DNA from: JAABRT01 sp038259155
GTDB lineage: Bacteria; Gemmatimonadota; Gemmatimonadetes; Gemmatimonadales; Gemmatimonadaceae
NCBI GenBank assembly: GCA_038259155.1
Contig: JBBSPE010000040.1
Location: 1-28,294 of the forward strand
DNA length: 28,294 bases
Direction: 5' to 3'
The position numbers and the translations under genes were made by a program. This document shows positions 8,929-17,867 of this stretch, piece by piece. A model generated the notes under the pieces. It ran no database searches. It was not told where the DNA came from and was given only the letters and a program-made list of their open reading frames with translations. Every line of letters begins with the position of its first letter. Positions within the stretch are counted from its first letter, which is position 1.

Positions 8929-8966
8929 GCGTGCATGCCAGGCGTGCATGCCACGAGTGCATTCTA
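8929..8966. promoter_or_regulatory. Divergent control region: 12-bp direct repeat and minus-strand TAGAAT box
   Basis: GCGTGCATGCCA occurs twice (8929-8940 and 8942-8953), each with the GCATGC palindrome, between the LOG gene and the BNR gene. A TAGAAT sequence on the minus strand at 8966-8961 could be the -10 box of the leftward gene. No convincing -35 is visible. The repeat would overlap the predicted start of transcription, as an operator might. Confidence 0.35.
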
Positions 8967-9031
8967 ACCGAGCATCCTCTCCCGGCGACCGTCCCCTGCT
9001 GCTCCCCCACGCTCCCACACCGACCGCCCGT

Positions 9032-10306
9032 ATGCGCCTCGCGCCGCTCCGCACCGCGTACCGCACCGCGTACCGCACCGCGTGCCGTACGGCAGCGCCC
9101 CTGCTGCTGCTCGCCGCCTGTGACGCCGCGCCGCCCGTGTCCGACACCGCCGGCGATGTCGTGCCACCCATTGGCGTGGTCTCGATGAACGACGCCACGA
9201 CCTATGCGAACGCAAGCACACCCAACCTGGTCGTGGCCCCTGATGGCTCGGTGTTCCTCACACTTACGGAGCGCGTGGACAGCACCACCAACGCGCTGCG
9301 ATTCGCGCGCCATCAGAACGGCGCGTGGAGCGACCTGCGGGACATCGTGCGCGGGAATCCCCTCTTCGTGAACTGGGCGGATTTTCCAAGCCTGGTCGCG
9401 CTCGAGAACGGAGACCTCGCGGCACACTGGCTTGAGCGCGAGGGCGAGGGCACCTATGCGTACGGGGTGCGAATTGCCCGCTCCACAAACGGCGGCGACA
9501 GCTGGTCGTCGGTCACCACGCCGCACACCGACGGACTCGAGGCCGAGCACGGGTTTGTGTCCCTCTGGGCGGCGGGCGGGGACGGCGTGGGCGCAGTGTG
9601 GCTGGACGGACGCAAGAGCGCCATGCCCGACAGCGCCCGTGAGATGACGCTGCGCACCACGGTGCTTGGCCGCGATGGCGTGACGCTGCCCGACGCGCTG
9701 CTCGACCCGCGCATCTGTGACTGCTGCCAGACTGCCACGGCAGCCACGGCCAGCGGGCGCGTCGTGGTGTATCGCAACCGCACTGACGACGAGATTCGCG
9801 ACATCGCGATCGTGCGCGAAGCCGATGGCGTGTGGAGTGAGCCGACCATCGTGTTCGCCGACAACTGGCATTTTGAGGCGTGCCCAGTGAATGGGCCGAG
9901 CGTCGCGGCGGCCGGTGACTCGGTGGCCGTGGCGTGGTTCACCGGCGCGCAGGACACGGCGCGCGTGCGACTGGCCATGAGCACCGATGGCGGCCGCACC
10001 TTTGGCCCGGCCGTGCGCGTGGACGACGGCGACCCCATTGGCCGAGTGTCCGTGGTGCTCGACGAATCGGCCCGCCCGGTCGTGGTGTGGATGGAACGCG
10101 CTGGCACCGACAGCAGCAGCGTGCGTGTGCGGCGGGTGGCATGGGACGGCCGGCAGTCGGATGCAGTACCCGTGACCACGGTGGCCGGCAGCCGTCGCAG
10201 CGGATTCCCGCGCATGGTGCGCGCCGGCAACCAGCTCGTATTCGCGTGGACCGTACCGGGTGACCCCATGCTGGTGCGCACGGGCACGGCGACGCTGACG
10301 CCGTGA
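9032..10306 (+). CDS. BNR/Asp-box sialidase-like exported lipoprotein
   Basis: The ATG at 9032 gives 424 residues that begin with an Arg-rich region, a short hydrophobic stretch and the lipobox LLAAC (Cys30), so the protein is probably lipid-anchored. The body is propeller-like: two Asp-box-type turns are visible, STNGGDSW near residue 151 and STDGGRTF near 317, plus ASTPNLVVAPDGSVFLTL and AVWLDGR. ICDCCQT (near 230) is an unusual conserved-looking cysteine cluster that could bind metal or form disulfides. True sialidases carry an Arg triad and a Tyr/Glu pair that I cannot assign, so enzymatic activity is not established. The frame is open upstream of 9032 but that stretch lacks a signal-like sequence. 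It probably heads a rightward unit with the NTF2-like and DUF2306 genes. Confidence 0.82.
   Translation: MRLAPLRTAYRTAYRTACRTAAPLLLLAACDAAPPVSDTAGDVVPPIGVVSMNDATTYANASTPNLVVAPDGSVFLTLTERVDSTTNALRFARHQNGAWSDLRDIVRGNPLFVNWADFPSLVALENGDLAAHWLEREGEGTYAYGVRIARSTNGGDSWSSVTTPHTDGLEAEHGFVSLWAAGGDGVGAVWLDGRKSAMPDSAREMTLRTTVLGRDGVTLPDALLDPRICDCCQTATAATASGRVVVYRNRTDDEIRDIAIVREADGVWSEPTIVFADNWHFEACPVNGPSVAAAGDSVAVAWFTGAQDTARVRLAMSTDGGRTFGPAVRVDDGDPIGRVSVVLDESARPVVVWMERAGTDSSSVRVRRVAWDGRQSDAVPVTTVAGSRRSGFPRMVRAGNQLVFAWTVPGDPMLVRTGTATLTP
9050..9085 (+). repeat. 12-bp tandem repeat inside the signal peptide
   Basis: Three copies of CGCACCGCGTAC (9050-9061, 9062-9073, and 9074-9085 with one change) encode RTAY, RTAY, RTAC in the positively charged part of the lipoprotein leader. 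Copy number can change in frame by slippage. Confidence 0.85.
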
Positions 10307-10419
10307 GCCTCGGTCTCGGCTGCGGGTCGCGCGCCTTCCGACGCGAGCCAGAACGCCAACCGTTCATCCTCCCGAAACCCCCACTCGTCACACCGATCGG
10401 ACGAACCAGAAACGCCGTA

Positions 10420-10448
10420 CCCGTCGTGGCGTAGTAGCGCACGACGGG
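10420..10448. repeat. 9-bp inverted repeat between lipoprotein and NTF2-like genes
   Basis: CCCGTCGTG at 10420-10428 pairs with CACGACGGG at 10440-10448 across an 11-base loop, about 115 bases after the lipoprotein stop and 57 before the next start. There is no T run, so this may be a weak terminator, a leader hairpin or an operator. The rest of the 199-base spacer shows nothing clear. Confidence 0.4.
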
Positions 10449-10505
10449 CTGGACGATGGTTGGCGCCGGCCCTCGCCTTCCTCCCTCGCTCCCAGGTTCT
10501 TCCTC

Positions 10506-11090
10506 ATGCTCCGTCAACCCACCCTGACTCTGCTGGCAGCCTGCGCGCTGGTGGCGCTACCCTCACCCGCCGTGGCACGCGCCAGCGCTCAGGCCCCCGC
10601 GGCGGCTCCCGTCACGCCGGCTCCCGCCGCCCGCCCCGCCGACGTCGCCACGCTCGACGGCATCATCTCGGCGCTGTACGCGTCGATTTCAGGCCCCAAG
10701 GGCGCACCACGCGACTTTGAGAGGCTGCGCTCGCTGTTTGTACCCAATGCTCGCTTTGTCGTGACCGGCACCGGCCGAGACGGAAAGGGACAACTGCGCA
10801 ACTGGTCAATGGACGAGTACACGGAGACTGCCGGTCCCGGGCTGGTCGCCAACGGATTCTACGAACGCGAGATCGGGCGCACCCGTGAGGACTACGGCCA
10901 CGTGACGCACATCATGAGCGCCTATGACTCCAGGAATACACTCGAAGACGCCAAGCCGTTTGCGCGCGGCGTGAACAGCATTCAGCTGTTCAACAGCGGT
11001 GAACGTTGGTACATCGTGACCGTCATGTGGGACAGTGAACGTCCGGACAACCCGATCCCGGCGCACATGCTCGTGCCTGCCAAACCCTGA
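10506..11090 (+). CDS. Exported NTF2/SnoaL-like protein
   Basis: A 194-residue protein. Residues 1-28 form a signal peptide (MLRQPTLTLLAACALVALP...ASAQA), followed by an Ala/Pro linker. The domain starts at VATLDGIISALYASISGPKG and shows the pattern of secreted nuclear-transport-factor-2-like proteins: a pair of N-terminal helices, RDFERLRSLFVPNARFV, a middle MDEYTE helix, and C-terminal strands NSIQLFNSGERWYIVTVMWDSE. NTF2-like folds form a cone-shaped pocket and serve as enzymes or binding proteins; no specific ligand or catalytic residue can be named. The stop is 5 bases before the DUF2306 gene, so the two are probably translated from one message. Confidence 0.82.
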   Translation: MLRQPTLTLLAACALVALPSPAVARASAQAPAAAPVTPAPAARPADVATLDGIISALYASISGPKGAPRDFERLRSLFVPNARFVVTGTGRDGKGQLRNWSMDEYTETAGPGLVANGFYEREIGRTREDYGHVTHIMSAYDSRNTLEDAKPFARGVNSIQLFNSGERWYIVTVMWDSERPDNPIPAHMLVPAKP

Positions 11091-11095
11091 TCTCG

Positions 11096-11713
11096 ATGCG
11101 CACGCGTGGCTGGTACGCCGCCTGGGCACTGCTCACGCTGCTGTCCGTCGGCGTGGCCGGCTACGCTCTCACGCTGTTCGCGCTGCCGGGCGCGCGCCCG
11201 CCATTTCTGGCCAGCTCGCCGTATCCGTGGGCCGTGGTCACGCATCTGCTCTGCGGCGGCATCGCACTCGCGCTCGGCCCGTGGCAGTTCCTCACGGGTC
11301 CGCGCGCTCGGCGCGGGCCATCGCACCGCTGGATTGGCCGGGCGTACGGCCTGGCGATTCTGCTCGGCGGCAGCTCGGGGCTGCTCATGAGCACCGTGTC
11401 CATGGGCGGATGGACCGGGCATTCGGGATTCTTCCTGCTCGCCAGCGGCTGGCTGCTCACCACCGCCATCGCGGTACGGGCAGCGCGCTTGGGCGACATC
11501 AGCACGCACCGCCGCTGGATGGTGCGCAGCTTTGCCTTCACCTTCGCAGCGGTCACGCTGCGACTGTGGCTTCCGGCAAGCGCCATCGCCGGCATCCCGT
11601 TCGCGAGCGCCTATCCCGTGGTGGCCTGGCTCTGCTGGATACCCAACGTGATGGCCGCCGAGTGGCTGTTGCGACAGCGAACCGTCATCGCCTCACCTGT
11701 CGTCAGCGTGTGA
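11096..11713 (+). CDS. DUF2306 integral membrane protein
   Basis: A 205-residue protein with about five to six hydrophobic helices: near 8-28, 45-66, 80-102, 108-127, 145-165 and 170-190. It carries the DUF2306 landmarks GPWQFLTGPRARRGPSHRWIGRAY after the second helix (loop His and Arg) and STHRRWMVRSFAFTFAAVTLR later. The histidines near the membrane face resemble heme-ligating residues of cytochrome b561-like proteins, but that link is inference and no reaction is known. The start lies 5 bases after the NTF2-like stop. The last 11 bases overlap the 3' end of the convergent GNAT gene. Confidence 0.83.
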   Translation: MRTRGWYAAWALLTLLSVGVAGYALTLFALPGARPPFLASSPYPWAVVTHLLCGGIALALGPWQFLTGPRARRGPSHRWIGRAYGLAILLGGSSGLLMSTVSMGGWTGHSGFFLLASGWLLTTAIAVRAARLGDISTHRRWMVRSFAFTFAAVTLRLWLPASAIAGIPFASAYPVVAWLCWIPNVMAAEWLLRQRTVIASPVVSV

Positions 11714-12290
11714 GCCGCGCCCGCAACCCGCGCGACACGTCAGGCCACTCCGCCGCGATAATGCTGTACACGACCGTATCGCGCACCGAGCCATCGCGCC
11801 TCGCCACGTGGTGGCGGATCACACCATCGCGCTGCGCCCCCAGGCGCTCGATGGCACGCTGCGACCGGGTGTTGAACCGGTCCGTGCGCAACCCCACCAC
11901 GCGGCACCCCAACGTCTCAAACGCGTGGTGCAGCAGCAGCCACTTGCACGCACTGTTCACATGAGAGCGCTGCACGCGGTCGGAATACCACGTGTAGCCA
12001 ATCTCCACGCGGTGCGCCGAGGGCACGATGTCGTGATAGCGCGTGCTGCCGACGATCGTGTCGAGCGCCAGATCGCGCACCGCCCAGGGCAGCATGTGCC
12101 CCGCGCTCTGACCGGCCAGCGCGTCCGCGATGTACTGCGCGGTGCCGTCGGGCTCCGGTACGGACGTATACCACAGCTTCCACAACTCGCCGTCGCGCGT
12201 TGCCTGCGCCAGCGCCTCAGTGTGCGCCGGCGCCAGCGGCTCCAGTCGCACGCCGTGGCCCGCCAGCGTGATCGGTGTCGGCAGGTGCAC
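11703..12290 (-). CDS. GNAT-family N-acetyltransferase (RimJ/RimL-like)
   Basis: A 195-residue protein of the Acetyltransf_3 type, starting at a GTG (12290) that gives MHLPTPITLAGHGVRLEPL, the usual first strand of these enzymes. Other landmarks are TIVGSTRYHDI, HRVEIGYTWYSDRVQRSHVNSACKWLLLHHAFETLG (the acetyl-CoA-binding strand-helix, with a degenerate R/QxxGxG loop) and VVGLRTDRFNTRSQRAIERLGAQRDGVIR. RimJ/RimL-type enzymes transfer acetyl from acetyl-CoA to N-terminal or small-molecule amines; the substrate here is unknown. It lies downstream of the small charged-protein gene (38-base gap) and converges, overlapping, on the DUF2306 gene. Confidence 0.86.
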   Translation of the reverse strand: MHLPTPITLAGHGVRLEPLAPAHTEALAQATRDGELWKLWYTSVPEPDGTAQYIADALAGQSAGHMLPWAVRDLALDTIVGSTRYHDIVPSAHRVEIGYTWYSDRVQRSHVNSACKWLLLHHAFETLGCRVVGLRTDRFNTRSQRAIERLGAQRDGVIRHHVARRDGSVRDTVVYSIIAAEWPDVSRGLRARLTR

Positions 12291-12328
12291 GTTGTTGATC
12301 TGGGCGAGCGAGCTGGACGCGGCGCGGT

Positions 12329-12532
12329 TCAGCCGGTCACGTTCTCATCGTCGTCCGAGTCGGAGTCATCCCCATCCTCACCCTCGGCGCCCTCTTCACC
12401 TTCCACGCCGTCTTCGTCCGGCAGACCGGCGGCCTTGCGGCGCGCGCGCTCCTCGCGCTTGGCCTCCTTCTTGGCCTTGCGTTCCATTTCCTTCTTGCGA
12501 CGCTCAAAATCGTAGTTGGGCTTTCGTGCCAC
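12329..12532 (-). CDS. Small highly charged protein, Lys/Arg-rich head and acidic tail
   Basis: A GTG at 12532 gives 67 residues. GGAG lies 9 bases upstream of it, which supports this start over the open extension to 12577. The first half (ARKPNYDFERRKKEMERKAKKEAKREE) is a strongly basic predicted helix. The second half is acidic (EDGVEGEEGAEGEDGDDSDSDDDENV), giving a charge-split protein. Proteins opening with PNYxFERRKKE occur widely in bacteria as unannotated small proteins; no function is known. The split charge suggests nucleic-acid or protein binding, which is inference only. Confidence 0.65.
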   Translation of the reverse strand: MARKPNYDFERRKKEMERKAKKEAKREERARRKAAGLPDEDGVEGEEGAEGEDGDDSDSDDDENVTG

Positions 12533-12655
12533 GAGAGGCAGCTCCGTGTCGGTCAGGTGAAGAAGGCACCCGGACACCCACGTCTCCAGGCACAGCGCCG
12601 CCGGAACAGCGGGCCATCTGGCGAAAGCTAACCCGATCCCCGGCGCCGCGCCGCG

Positions 12656-14050
12656 TCAGACAGCGTCCGAGAGACTGGTGAAGTTGAAGTCGCGCACCTT
12701 CACCGTGGGCATCACCAGACTGCCACCACCGGCCGTGCGGATGGCCGGACCGATGGCTTCGAGATTGTTCAGCATGAACAGCGGCGAGTCGTTGAACCGG
12801 AAGTTCTTGATGGAACGCGCGATCTTGCCGCCTTCGATCAGGAACGTGCCGTCGCGCGTGAGCCCCGTGTATACGAGGGTGCGGCCGTTGACGGCGCGCA
12901 GGTACCACAGGCGCGTGACCAGCACACCGCGCTCGGTATCGGCGATCATGGACGCCAGCGAGTCACTGCCACCAGCCAGACGCATGGAGTTGCCGCCGCC
13001 CGTGGGCTGCGTGCCCTGCTTCTGCGCCCAGAACCGGTTGTACGAGAGTTGTTTGAGGACGCCGTTCTCCACCCACACCTCCTTGCCCTGCGGCATGCCG
13101 TCGCCATCAAACGGCGACGCCAGCACGAGCGGGTCACGCGGATCGGACGAAAGCGTGATGCGCTCGTCGAGGATCTTCTCACCCACCTTCGTACCACCGC
13201 CCTGCTTGGAAAAGGCCGAGCGCCCTTCGTCGGCCGAACGCGCCTGGAGCGCGCCGCGCATCACGGACACGAGATTACCCGTCGCCTCGGGTTCGAAGAT
13301 CACGGTGTAGCGACCCGGTTCAATGGCAACAGGATTGCGCGAACGTCTGGCCTTGTCGATGGCCTGTTCGGCCACAGACCCAAAGTTCACCGCGTTCCAG
13401 TCGTTGTCATCGGCGGCGGCCCAGCCGGAGCCGGTGCCGTCGTTGGTGCGGGCGGTGAGCGTGTAGTTCGCATTCGTGCTGCGATGGTACGCGAACATTC
13501 CCTTCTCATTGCCAATGGCCGATGCACCAGCGCCGCACACAATGAAGCCCGCCACCGTGAGATCCTTGGCGGCGCGCGCCGGCGCGAGCGCCGTGAGGGC
13601 TGCCTTCGCGCGAGCCTCTGCACTCAGGTCGGCCGTGCTGTCAAACCACGCGGACACCGGCTCGTACTCCTGCGGCCCGAGTCCCGGGAGATACTCCGGA
13701 TCTTCCGGCGCCAGCTTGGCGATCGCCTCGGACTGCTGCACCGCGCGACGCAGTCCCTCGTCACTCTGGTCGTTGGTCACCACCGACGCCACGCGTTGGC
13801 CGAACACGCTCTCCACACGGAGCGTGGTGTTGGACGTCACGCCCGAGGTGGACATCTGGTTGTCGGCAAAGCGCAGGTTCGTTTCACGACCGCTCTGCAC
13901 CGACACGTTGATCGCGTCGGCCTTGGACATTTTCACCACGCGCTCGACCAAGACCTGCGCGGCCTCGCGCGTGAGCACGCCATTGGCGGCCAGCACGCAG
14001 TGTGCGTTGGCGCCGACCAGGCGGCGCGGTGCTCCGAGATCCCGGCTCAC
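12656..14050 (-). CDS. tldE: TldE/PmbA-like partner of metallopeptidase TldD
   Basis: A 464-residue protein in the TldD/PmbA family (INVSVQSGRETNLRFADNQMS near the N-terminus, GRYTVIFEPEATGNLVS, GPAIRTAGGGSLVMPTVKVRDFNFTSL at the end). It lacks the HExxxH zinc site, as TldE does. TldE forms a heterodimer with TldD that degrades unfolded or leader peptides and matures some ribosomally made peptides. The start is a GTG whose last bases overlap the TldD stop (GTGA), implying coupled translation; an internal GTG at 13978 (VLTREAAQVL) matches the usual N-terminus better and is an alternative. Neither start gives an export signal, unlike its partner. Confidence 0.9.
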   Translation of the reverse strand: MSRDLGAPRRLVGANAHCVLAANGVLTREAAQVLVERVVKMSKADAINVSVQSGRETNLRFADNQMSTSGVTSNTTLRVESVFGQRVASVVTNDQSDEGLRRAVQQSEAIAKLAPEDPEYLPGLGPQEYEPVSAWFDSTADLSAEARAKAALTALAPARAAKDLTVAGFIVCGAGASAIGNEKGMFAYHRSTNANYTLTARTNDGTGSGWAAADDNDWNAVNFGSVAEQAIDKARRSRNPVAIEPGRYTVIFEPEATGNLVSVMRGALQARSADEGRSAFSKQGGGTKVGEKILDERITLSSDPRDPLVLASPFDGDGMPQGKEVWVENGVLKQLSYNRFWAQKQGTQPTGGGNSMRLAGGSDSLASMIADTERGVLVTRLWYLRAVNGRTLVYTGLTRDGTFLIEGGKIARSIKNFRFNDSPLFMLNNLEAIGPAIRTAGGGSLVMPTVKVRDFNFTSLSDAV

Positions 14051-15690
14051 AGTGTGCGCCCCGTGTTGATGACGTTGATGTTCTTGAAGCGGGTGGGCGG
14101 ACAGCCATGACTCACTGCATTGGCCTGACCGGGCTGGCCCTTGCCGTCATTGAACGTGCCGCCGAACTCGTAGCTCGACTTGCCACCCAGCATGTCCATC
14201 GCGTTCCAGAAGTCCGGTGTGCGCATTTGATAGGCCACGTCCTTGAGCTGGCCCACGATCTTGCCGCCCTTGATTTCATAGCAGAGCTGCGCGCCGAACT
14301 GCGCATTGTAGCGCTGCTGATCAATGGAGTACGACGACCGGCCAATCATCGCGATGCCGCGGTCGGTGGCCGCCACCATGTCGTCCCACGAGAGGTCCTG
14401 CTCGCCGGGCTGCAGTGAGACGTTCGGCATGCGCTGGAACTGCACGTCGGCCCAGCTCTGCGCCGAGCAGCAGCCGTGCGAGCGCGGCTGCTCCCCGTTC
14501 TTCGCGTACCACCAATCCAGCCACGGCGCCTGTTCACGCGTGGTCTGGTAATCATTCAGGATGCCGTCCTTCACGATGTGGAAGTCATCGGGCTTCACGC
14601 CGTCGTCGTCGTAGCCGATGGTCGCCAGCGCGCCCACTTCGGACCGGTTGCCCACGAGGTTCATCATAGGGGGCCCGAGCCTGAGCTTGCCGAGTACGTC
14701 CTCTGGAGGCGCCATGAAACTCGTACCGGCGTAGTTGGCTTCGTACCCCATCGCACGATCGAGCTCCGTGGGGTGCGCGAGCGATTCGTGAATGGTGAGA
14801 AACAGCTGCGACGGGTGCAGCAGCAGGTCATAGCGGCCCACATCCACCGACTTGGCCGTGAGCTTCTCGGCCGCTTCCTCCCCCCACTTGGACGCGTTGC
14901 CCACGATGTCGGCTTCGAGCACGTATTCCCAGCCGCGGCCAGCCGGCTGCACCACTTCGGGTCCGCGCGTGGCCGACTCGCCATTGGCAACAGCCGTGCA
15001 GGAGAGCGTCACCCAGCTGCGCACGTAATCCTGTGTGATCACCGAGCCGTCGGTGTTCGCGTAGTTGCGCTCCTCCTTCACGAACGTGAGGCCGGAGTTC
15101 ACGAACCGCACGTTCTTCGCTTTCACCGCCTCTGCATTGGCCTTGAACAGCAGTCCAACTTTTTCTTCGAGCGACACGGTGAACGGATCCACGGTGTAGC
15201 TGCTGCGCCACGTCACGTCCCCCAATGCGGGCGCCGGCGCGAGCGTCACGCGGCGGTCCATCGCCACGGCGTTGGCCTTGGCAATCGCCACCGCTTCCTG
15301 GGCCGCACCGCCCACACCCGGCTTGCTCAGTTCCTGCGTGGCAGCAAAGCCCCAGCAGCCGTTCACGAGCACGCGCACCCCGCACCCCATCGTGTCGCTC
15401 TCGACCACGTTGGTGACCTGCTGTTCGCGCGTGTTCACGGAGTTGTTCCGGTTGCGACCAATGCGCACGTCCGCCCACGAGGCGCCGGCGCGCTTGGCAG
15501 CGTCAAGCGCCTCCATCAGGAGTTCGCGCGTGGCGGGGTCGGTGTACACCGGTGGCAACGGCCGATAGCCGGTCGCTGCCGAGGCGGGCAACAGCGCGCC
15601 GCCAGACGAGGCGCGCAGCAGATCGGGGCCGACGGCCAGGGCGCCGAGGGAGACACCACCGGCCTTGAGGAAGTCGCGTCGTGAGGTCAT
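14047..15690 (-). CDS. tldD: TldD-like zinc metallopeptidase with Tat signal peptide
   Basis: The ATG at 15690 gives 547 residues that start MTSRRDFLKAGGVSLGALAV, a textbook twin-arginine (SRRDFLK) leader followed by an Ala-rich cleavage region. The catalytic motif HESLAH has His301, Glu302 and His306. Cys530 in HGCPPTRFKNINV fits the cysteine zinc ligand of TldD. Other family segments are DVRIGRNRNNSVNTREQQV, NTDGSVITQDYVRSWVTLS and NDYQTTREQAPWLDWW. E. coli TldD is cytoplasmic and about 480 residues, so the leader accounts for much of the extra length. The longer frame to 15759 would hide the leader and is unlikely. The 186 bases upstream to the uup stop hold no clear promoter. Confidence 0.92.
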   Translation of the reverse strand: MTSRRDFLKAGGVSLGALAVGPDLLRASSGGALLPASAATGYRPLPPVYTDPATRELLMEALDAAKRAGASWADVRIGRNRNNSVNTREQQVTNVVESDTMGCGVRVLVNGCWGFAATQELSKPGVGGAAQEAVAIAKANAVAMDRRVTLAPAPALGDVTWRSSYTVDPFTVSLEEKVGLLFKANAEAVKAKNVRFVNSGLTFVKEERNYANTDGSVITQDYVRSWVTLSCTAVANGESATRGPEVVQPAGRGWEYVLEADIVGNASKWGEEAAEKLTAKSVDVGRYDLLLHPSQLFLTIHESLAHPTELDRAMGYEANYAGTSFMAPPEDVLGKLRLGPPMMNLVGNRSEVGALATIGYDDDGVKPDDFHIVKDGILNDYQTTREQAPWLDWWYAKNGEQPRSHGCCSAQSWADVQFQRMPNVSLQPGEQDLSWDDMVAATDRGIAMIGRSSYSIDQQRYNAQFGAQLCYEIKGGKIVGQLKDVAYQMRTPDFWNAMDMLGGKSSYEFGGTFNDGKGQPGQANAVSHGCPPTRFKNINVINTGRTL

Positions 15691-15876
15691 TCGCAGGGAG
15701 TTCGCGGGAGTAGGCGGGAGGGTGCGCCGCGCGGTGTGCGCCTTGACCGGGCGGGACACGCGCAGGCGGACTGCTTCGGGAACTGGCTACGGAAGGGTAC
15801 GCGATCGACGCGCCCTGTGCTGACGGCTTGGCAGGCGCCGACCGCAATCTCGCGAGGTGGCGTCAGCGGCATGGGG

Positions 15877-17787
15877 TCATGACGCCGAGGCCAGAGTCTC
15901 GAGGGCTTCCCAGCGGGCAAGCAGGTTCTCGATCTTCGATTCCACGGCCACGAGTCGCTGGTTGGCGTCCAACACGGCCGCCGCATCGCGCTGGGTGTTG
16001 GGGTCGCCCAACGTCTCGTACAGCGCACCGCGCTCCGCTTCGGCCTTCTCGATCTGGTCGGGCAGCTCGGCCAGCTCCGCCGTCTCCTTGTAGCTGAGTT
16101 TGCGCGGGCGGGCCGGTTTGGCTTCGCGCGCTGCCGGGGCGATCGCCTTGGGTTGGGCCTTGGCGGCCGCCGCGCGGCTCACGGCTTCCGGTTCGGGTCG
16201 CTGCGCCAGCCAGTCGGTGTACCCGCCCACGTACTCGCGCACCACCCCCTGCCCCTCGAAGACCAGCGTGCTCGTGACCACCGCGTCCAGAAAGGCGCGA
16301 TCATGGCTCACCAGCAGCAGCGTGCCGTTGAACTCGAGCAGCCGGTCCTCCAGCAGGTCCAGCGTCTCGATATCCAGATCGTTGGTGGGCTCGTCGAGCA
16401 CCAGCAGGTTGAACGACTGCGTGAAGAGGCGGGCGAGCAGGAGTCGATTGCGCTCGCCACCGGACAACGCGCGCACCGGCGTCAACGACCGATCGGGGGC
16501 GAACAGAAAATCCTGCAGCCAGCCGCTCACATGACGTTCATTCCCGCCCACGGTGATGAACTGGGCTCCATCGGCCACCGAATCGAACACCGTGGCCTCC
16601 GGGTCGAGCTGCTCGCGCAGCTGGTCAAAATAGGCCAGCTCAATATTCGTTCCTAGACGAACCGATCCCTGTTGCGGCTCAAGCTCGCCCAGCAGCAGAC
16701 GCAACACGGTGGTCTTGCCCACGCCGTTCGGACCGATCAACCCCACACGGTCACCGCGCATGATGGTGGCGGAGAAGTCGCGAACGACCGAATTCCGTTC
16801 GTATGCGTACGACACTTCTCGCGCCTCGGCCACCAAGCGCCCACTGCGCTCGGCCTCCTGCACCTGCAGCTTGGCCGTGCCCACCCGGTCGCGCCGCGCC
16901 GTGCGCTCCACTCGCATGGCCTCGAGCGAGCGAACACGACCCTCATTCCGGGTGCGACGCGCCTGGATGCCGGTGCGAATCCACTTCTCCTCCTCCGCCA
17001 GTTTGCGGTCAAAGTCGGCCCACTCCTTTTCCTCGGCGTGCAGCGAGGCCGCCTTGCGCTCAAGGTACAGGTCGTAGTCGCCGCCCCAGTCCGCCAAGCG
17101 ACCGCGATCGAGCTCCACGATGCGCGTGGCCACCCGGCGCAGAAACGCCCGGTCGTGCGTGACGAACATGAGTGTGACGCCCCGCTCCACCAGCATCGTC
17201 TCGAGCTTCTCGATGGCGCCGATATCGAGGTGATTGGTGGGCTCGTCGAGCAGCAGGATGTCCGGCTGGCGCACCAGGGCGCGCGCGAGCAGCGTCTGCC
17301 GCTTCCGGCCACCGGAGGCCGCGTCGAACAGCGCGTCCGGGTCGAGACCGAGCTGCTCGAGTACCGTGGTGACCCGATTGTTCAGCTGCCAGGCGTCGGC
17401 CGCATCAATGGCCTGATGCAACCGGTCCAGCTCACGCAGCGCGCGGTCATCGGCCTGGAGTGCCAGCGCGTGGCTGATGTGGTGATAGCGCGCGAGCAGT
17501 TCGCCAGCCTCGCCCAACCCGCTGGCGGCCACGTCGAAAATGGTGCCCGCCAGCTGGTCCGGCACGTCCTGCTGAAGCCTCGACACCACAACCGTTCCTT
17601 GACGAACGACCTCGCCGCTGTCCGGCTGCTGCGTGCCGTCAATGAGTTGCAGCAACGTGCTTTTCCCCGCGCCGTTCCGGCCCAGTAGACATACGCGGTC
17701 ACCGCGCTCGATCGCCAAATCGGCGTGGTTGAGCACGGGAGGGCCGCCAAAGGCGATCGAAATGTCCTGGAGCGCGAGCAGGGCCAT
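15877..17787 (-). CDS. uup: ABC-F ATPase, Uup-type
   Basis: A 636-residue cytoplasmic protein from the ATG at 17787, with two ABC cassettes and no membrane segments. Cassette 1 has Walker A GRNGAGKST (36-44), a signature reduced to ASGGRKRQ (157-164) and Walker B LLLDEPTNHLD. Cassette 2 has GPNGVGKTT (352-360), LSGGERNR (441-448) and LVLDEPTNDLD (463-473). A charged linker between them (about 247-315) is the P-site tRNA interaction motif region of ABC-F factors. The C-terminal about 60 residues (ETAELAELPDQIEKAEAERG...) form the coiled coil typical of Uup. Such proteins act on ribosomes and, for Uup, limit precise excision of transposons. The frame upstream of 17787 is antisense to the divergent gene. 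Confidence 0.93.
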   Translation of the reverse strand: MALLALQDISIAFGGPPVLNHADLAIERGDRVCLLGRNGAGKSTLLQLIDGTQQPDSGEVVRQGTVVVSRLQQDVPDQLAGTIFDVAASGLGEAGELLARYHHISHALALQADDRALRELDRLHQAIDAADAWQLNNRVTTVLEQLGLDPDALFDAASGGRKRQTLLARALVRQPDILLLDEPTNHLDIGAIEKLETMLVERGVTLMFVTHDRAFLRRVATRIVELDRGRLADWGGDYDLYLERKAASLHAEEKEWADFDRKLAEEEKWIRTGIQARRTRNEGRVRSLEAMRVERTARRDRVGTAKLQVQEAERSGRLVAEAREVSYAYERNSVVRDFSATIMRGDRVGLIGPNGVGKTTVLRLLLGELEPQQGSVRLGTNIELAYFDQLREQLDPEATVFDSVADGAQFITVGGNERHVSGWLQDFLFAPDRSLTPVRALSGGERNRLLLARLFTQSFNLLVLDEPTNDLDIETLDLLEDRLLEFNGTLLLVSHDRAFLDAVVTSTLVFEGQGVVREYVGGYTDWLAQRPEPEAVSRAAAAKAQPKAIAPAAREAKPARPRKLSYKETAELAELPDQIEKAEAERGALYETLGDPNTQRDAAAVLDANQRLVAVESKIENLLARWEALETLASAS

Positions 17788-17867
17788 GCTGGAGGTCGAG
17801 AGGGGGCGGGCGCAGGGCACGGAGCGGCACCTCGCGCGAACGTGGTGCCGCAAGATATCCTCACTGC

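Noticed and set aside
14476..15684. 402-codon plus-strand open frame opposite TldD
   Set aside because: Antisense by-product of the same codon bias; TldD has intact catalytic and Tat motifs.
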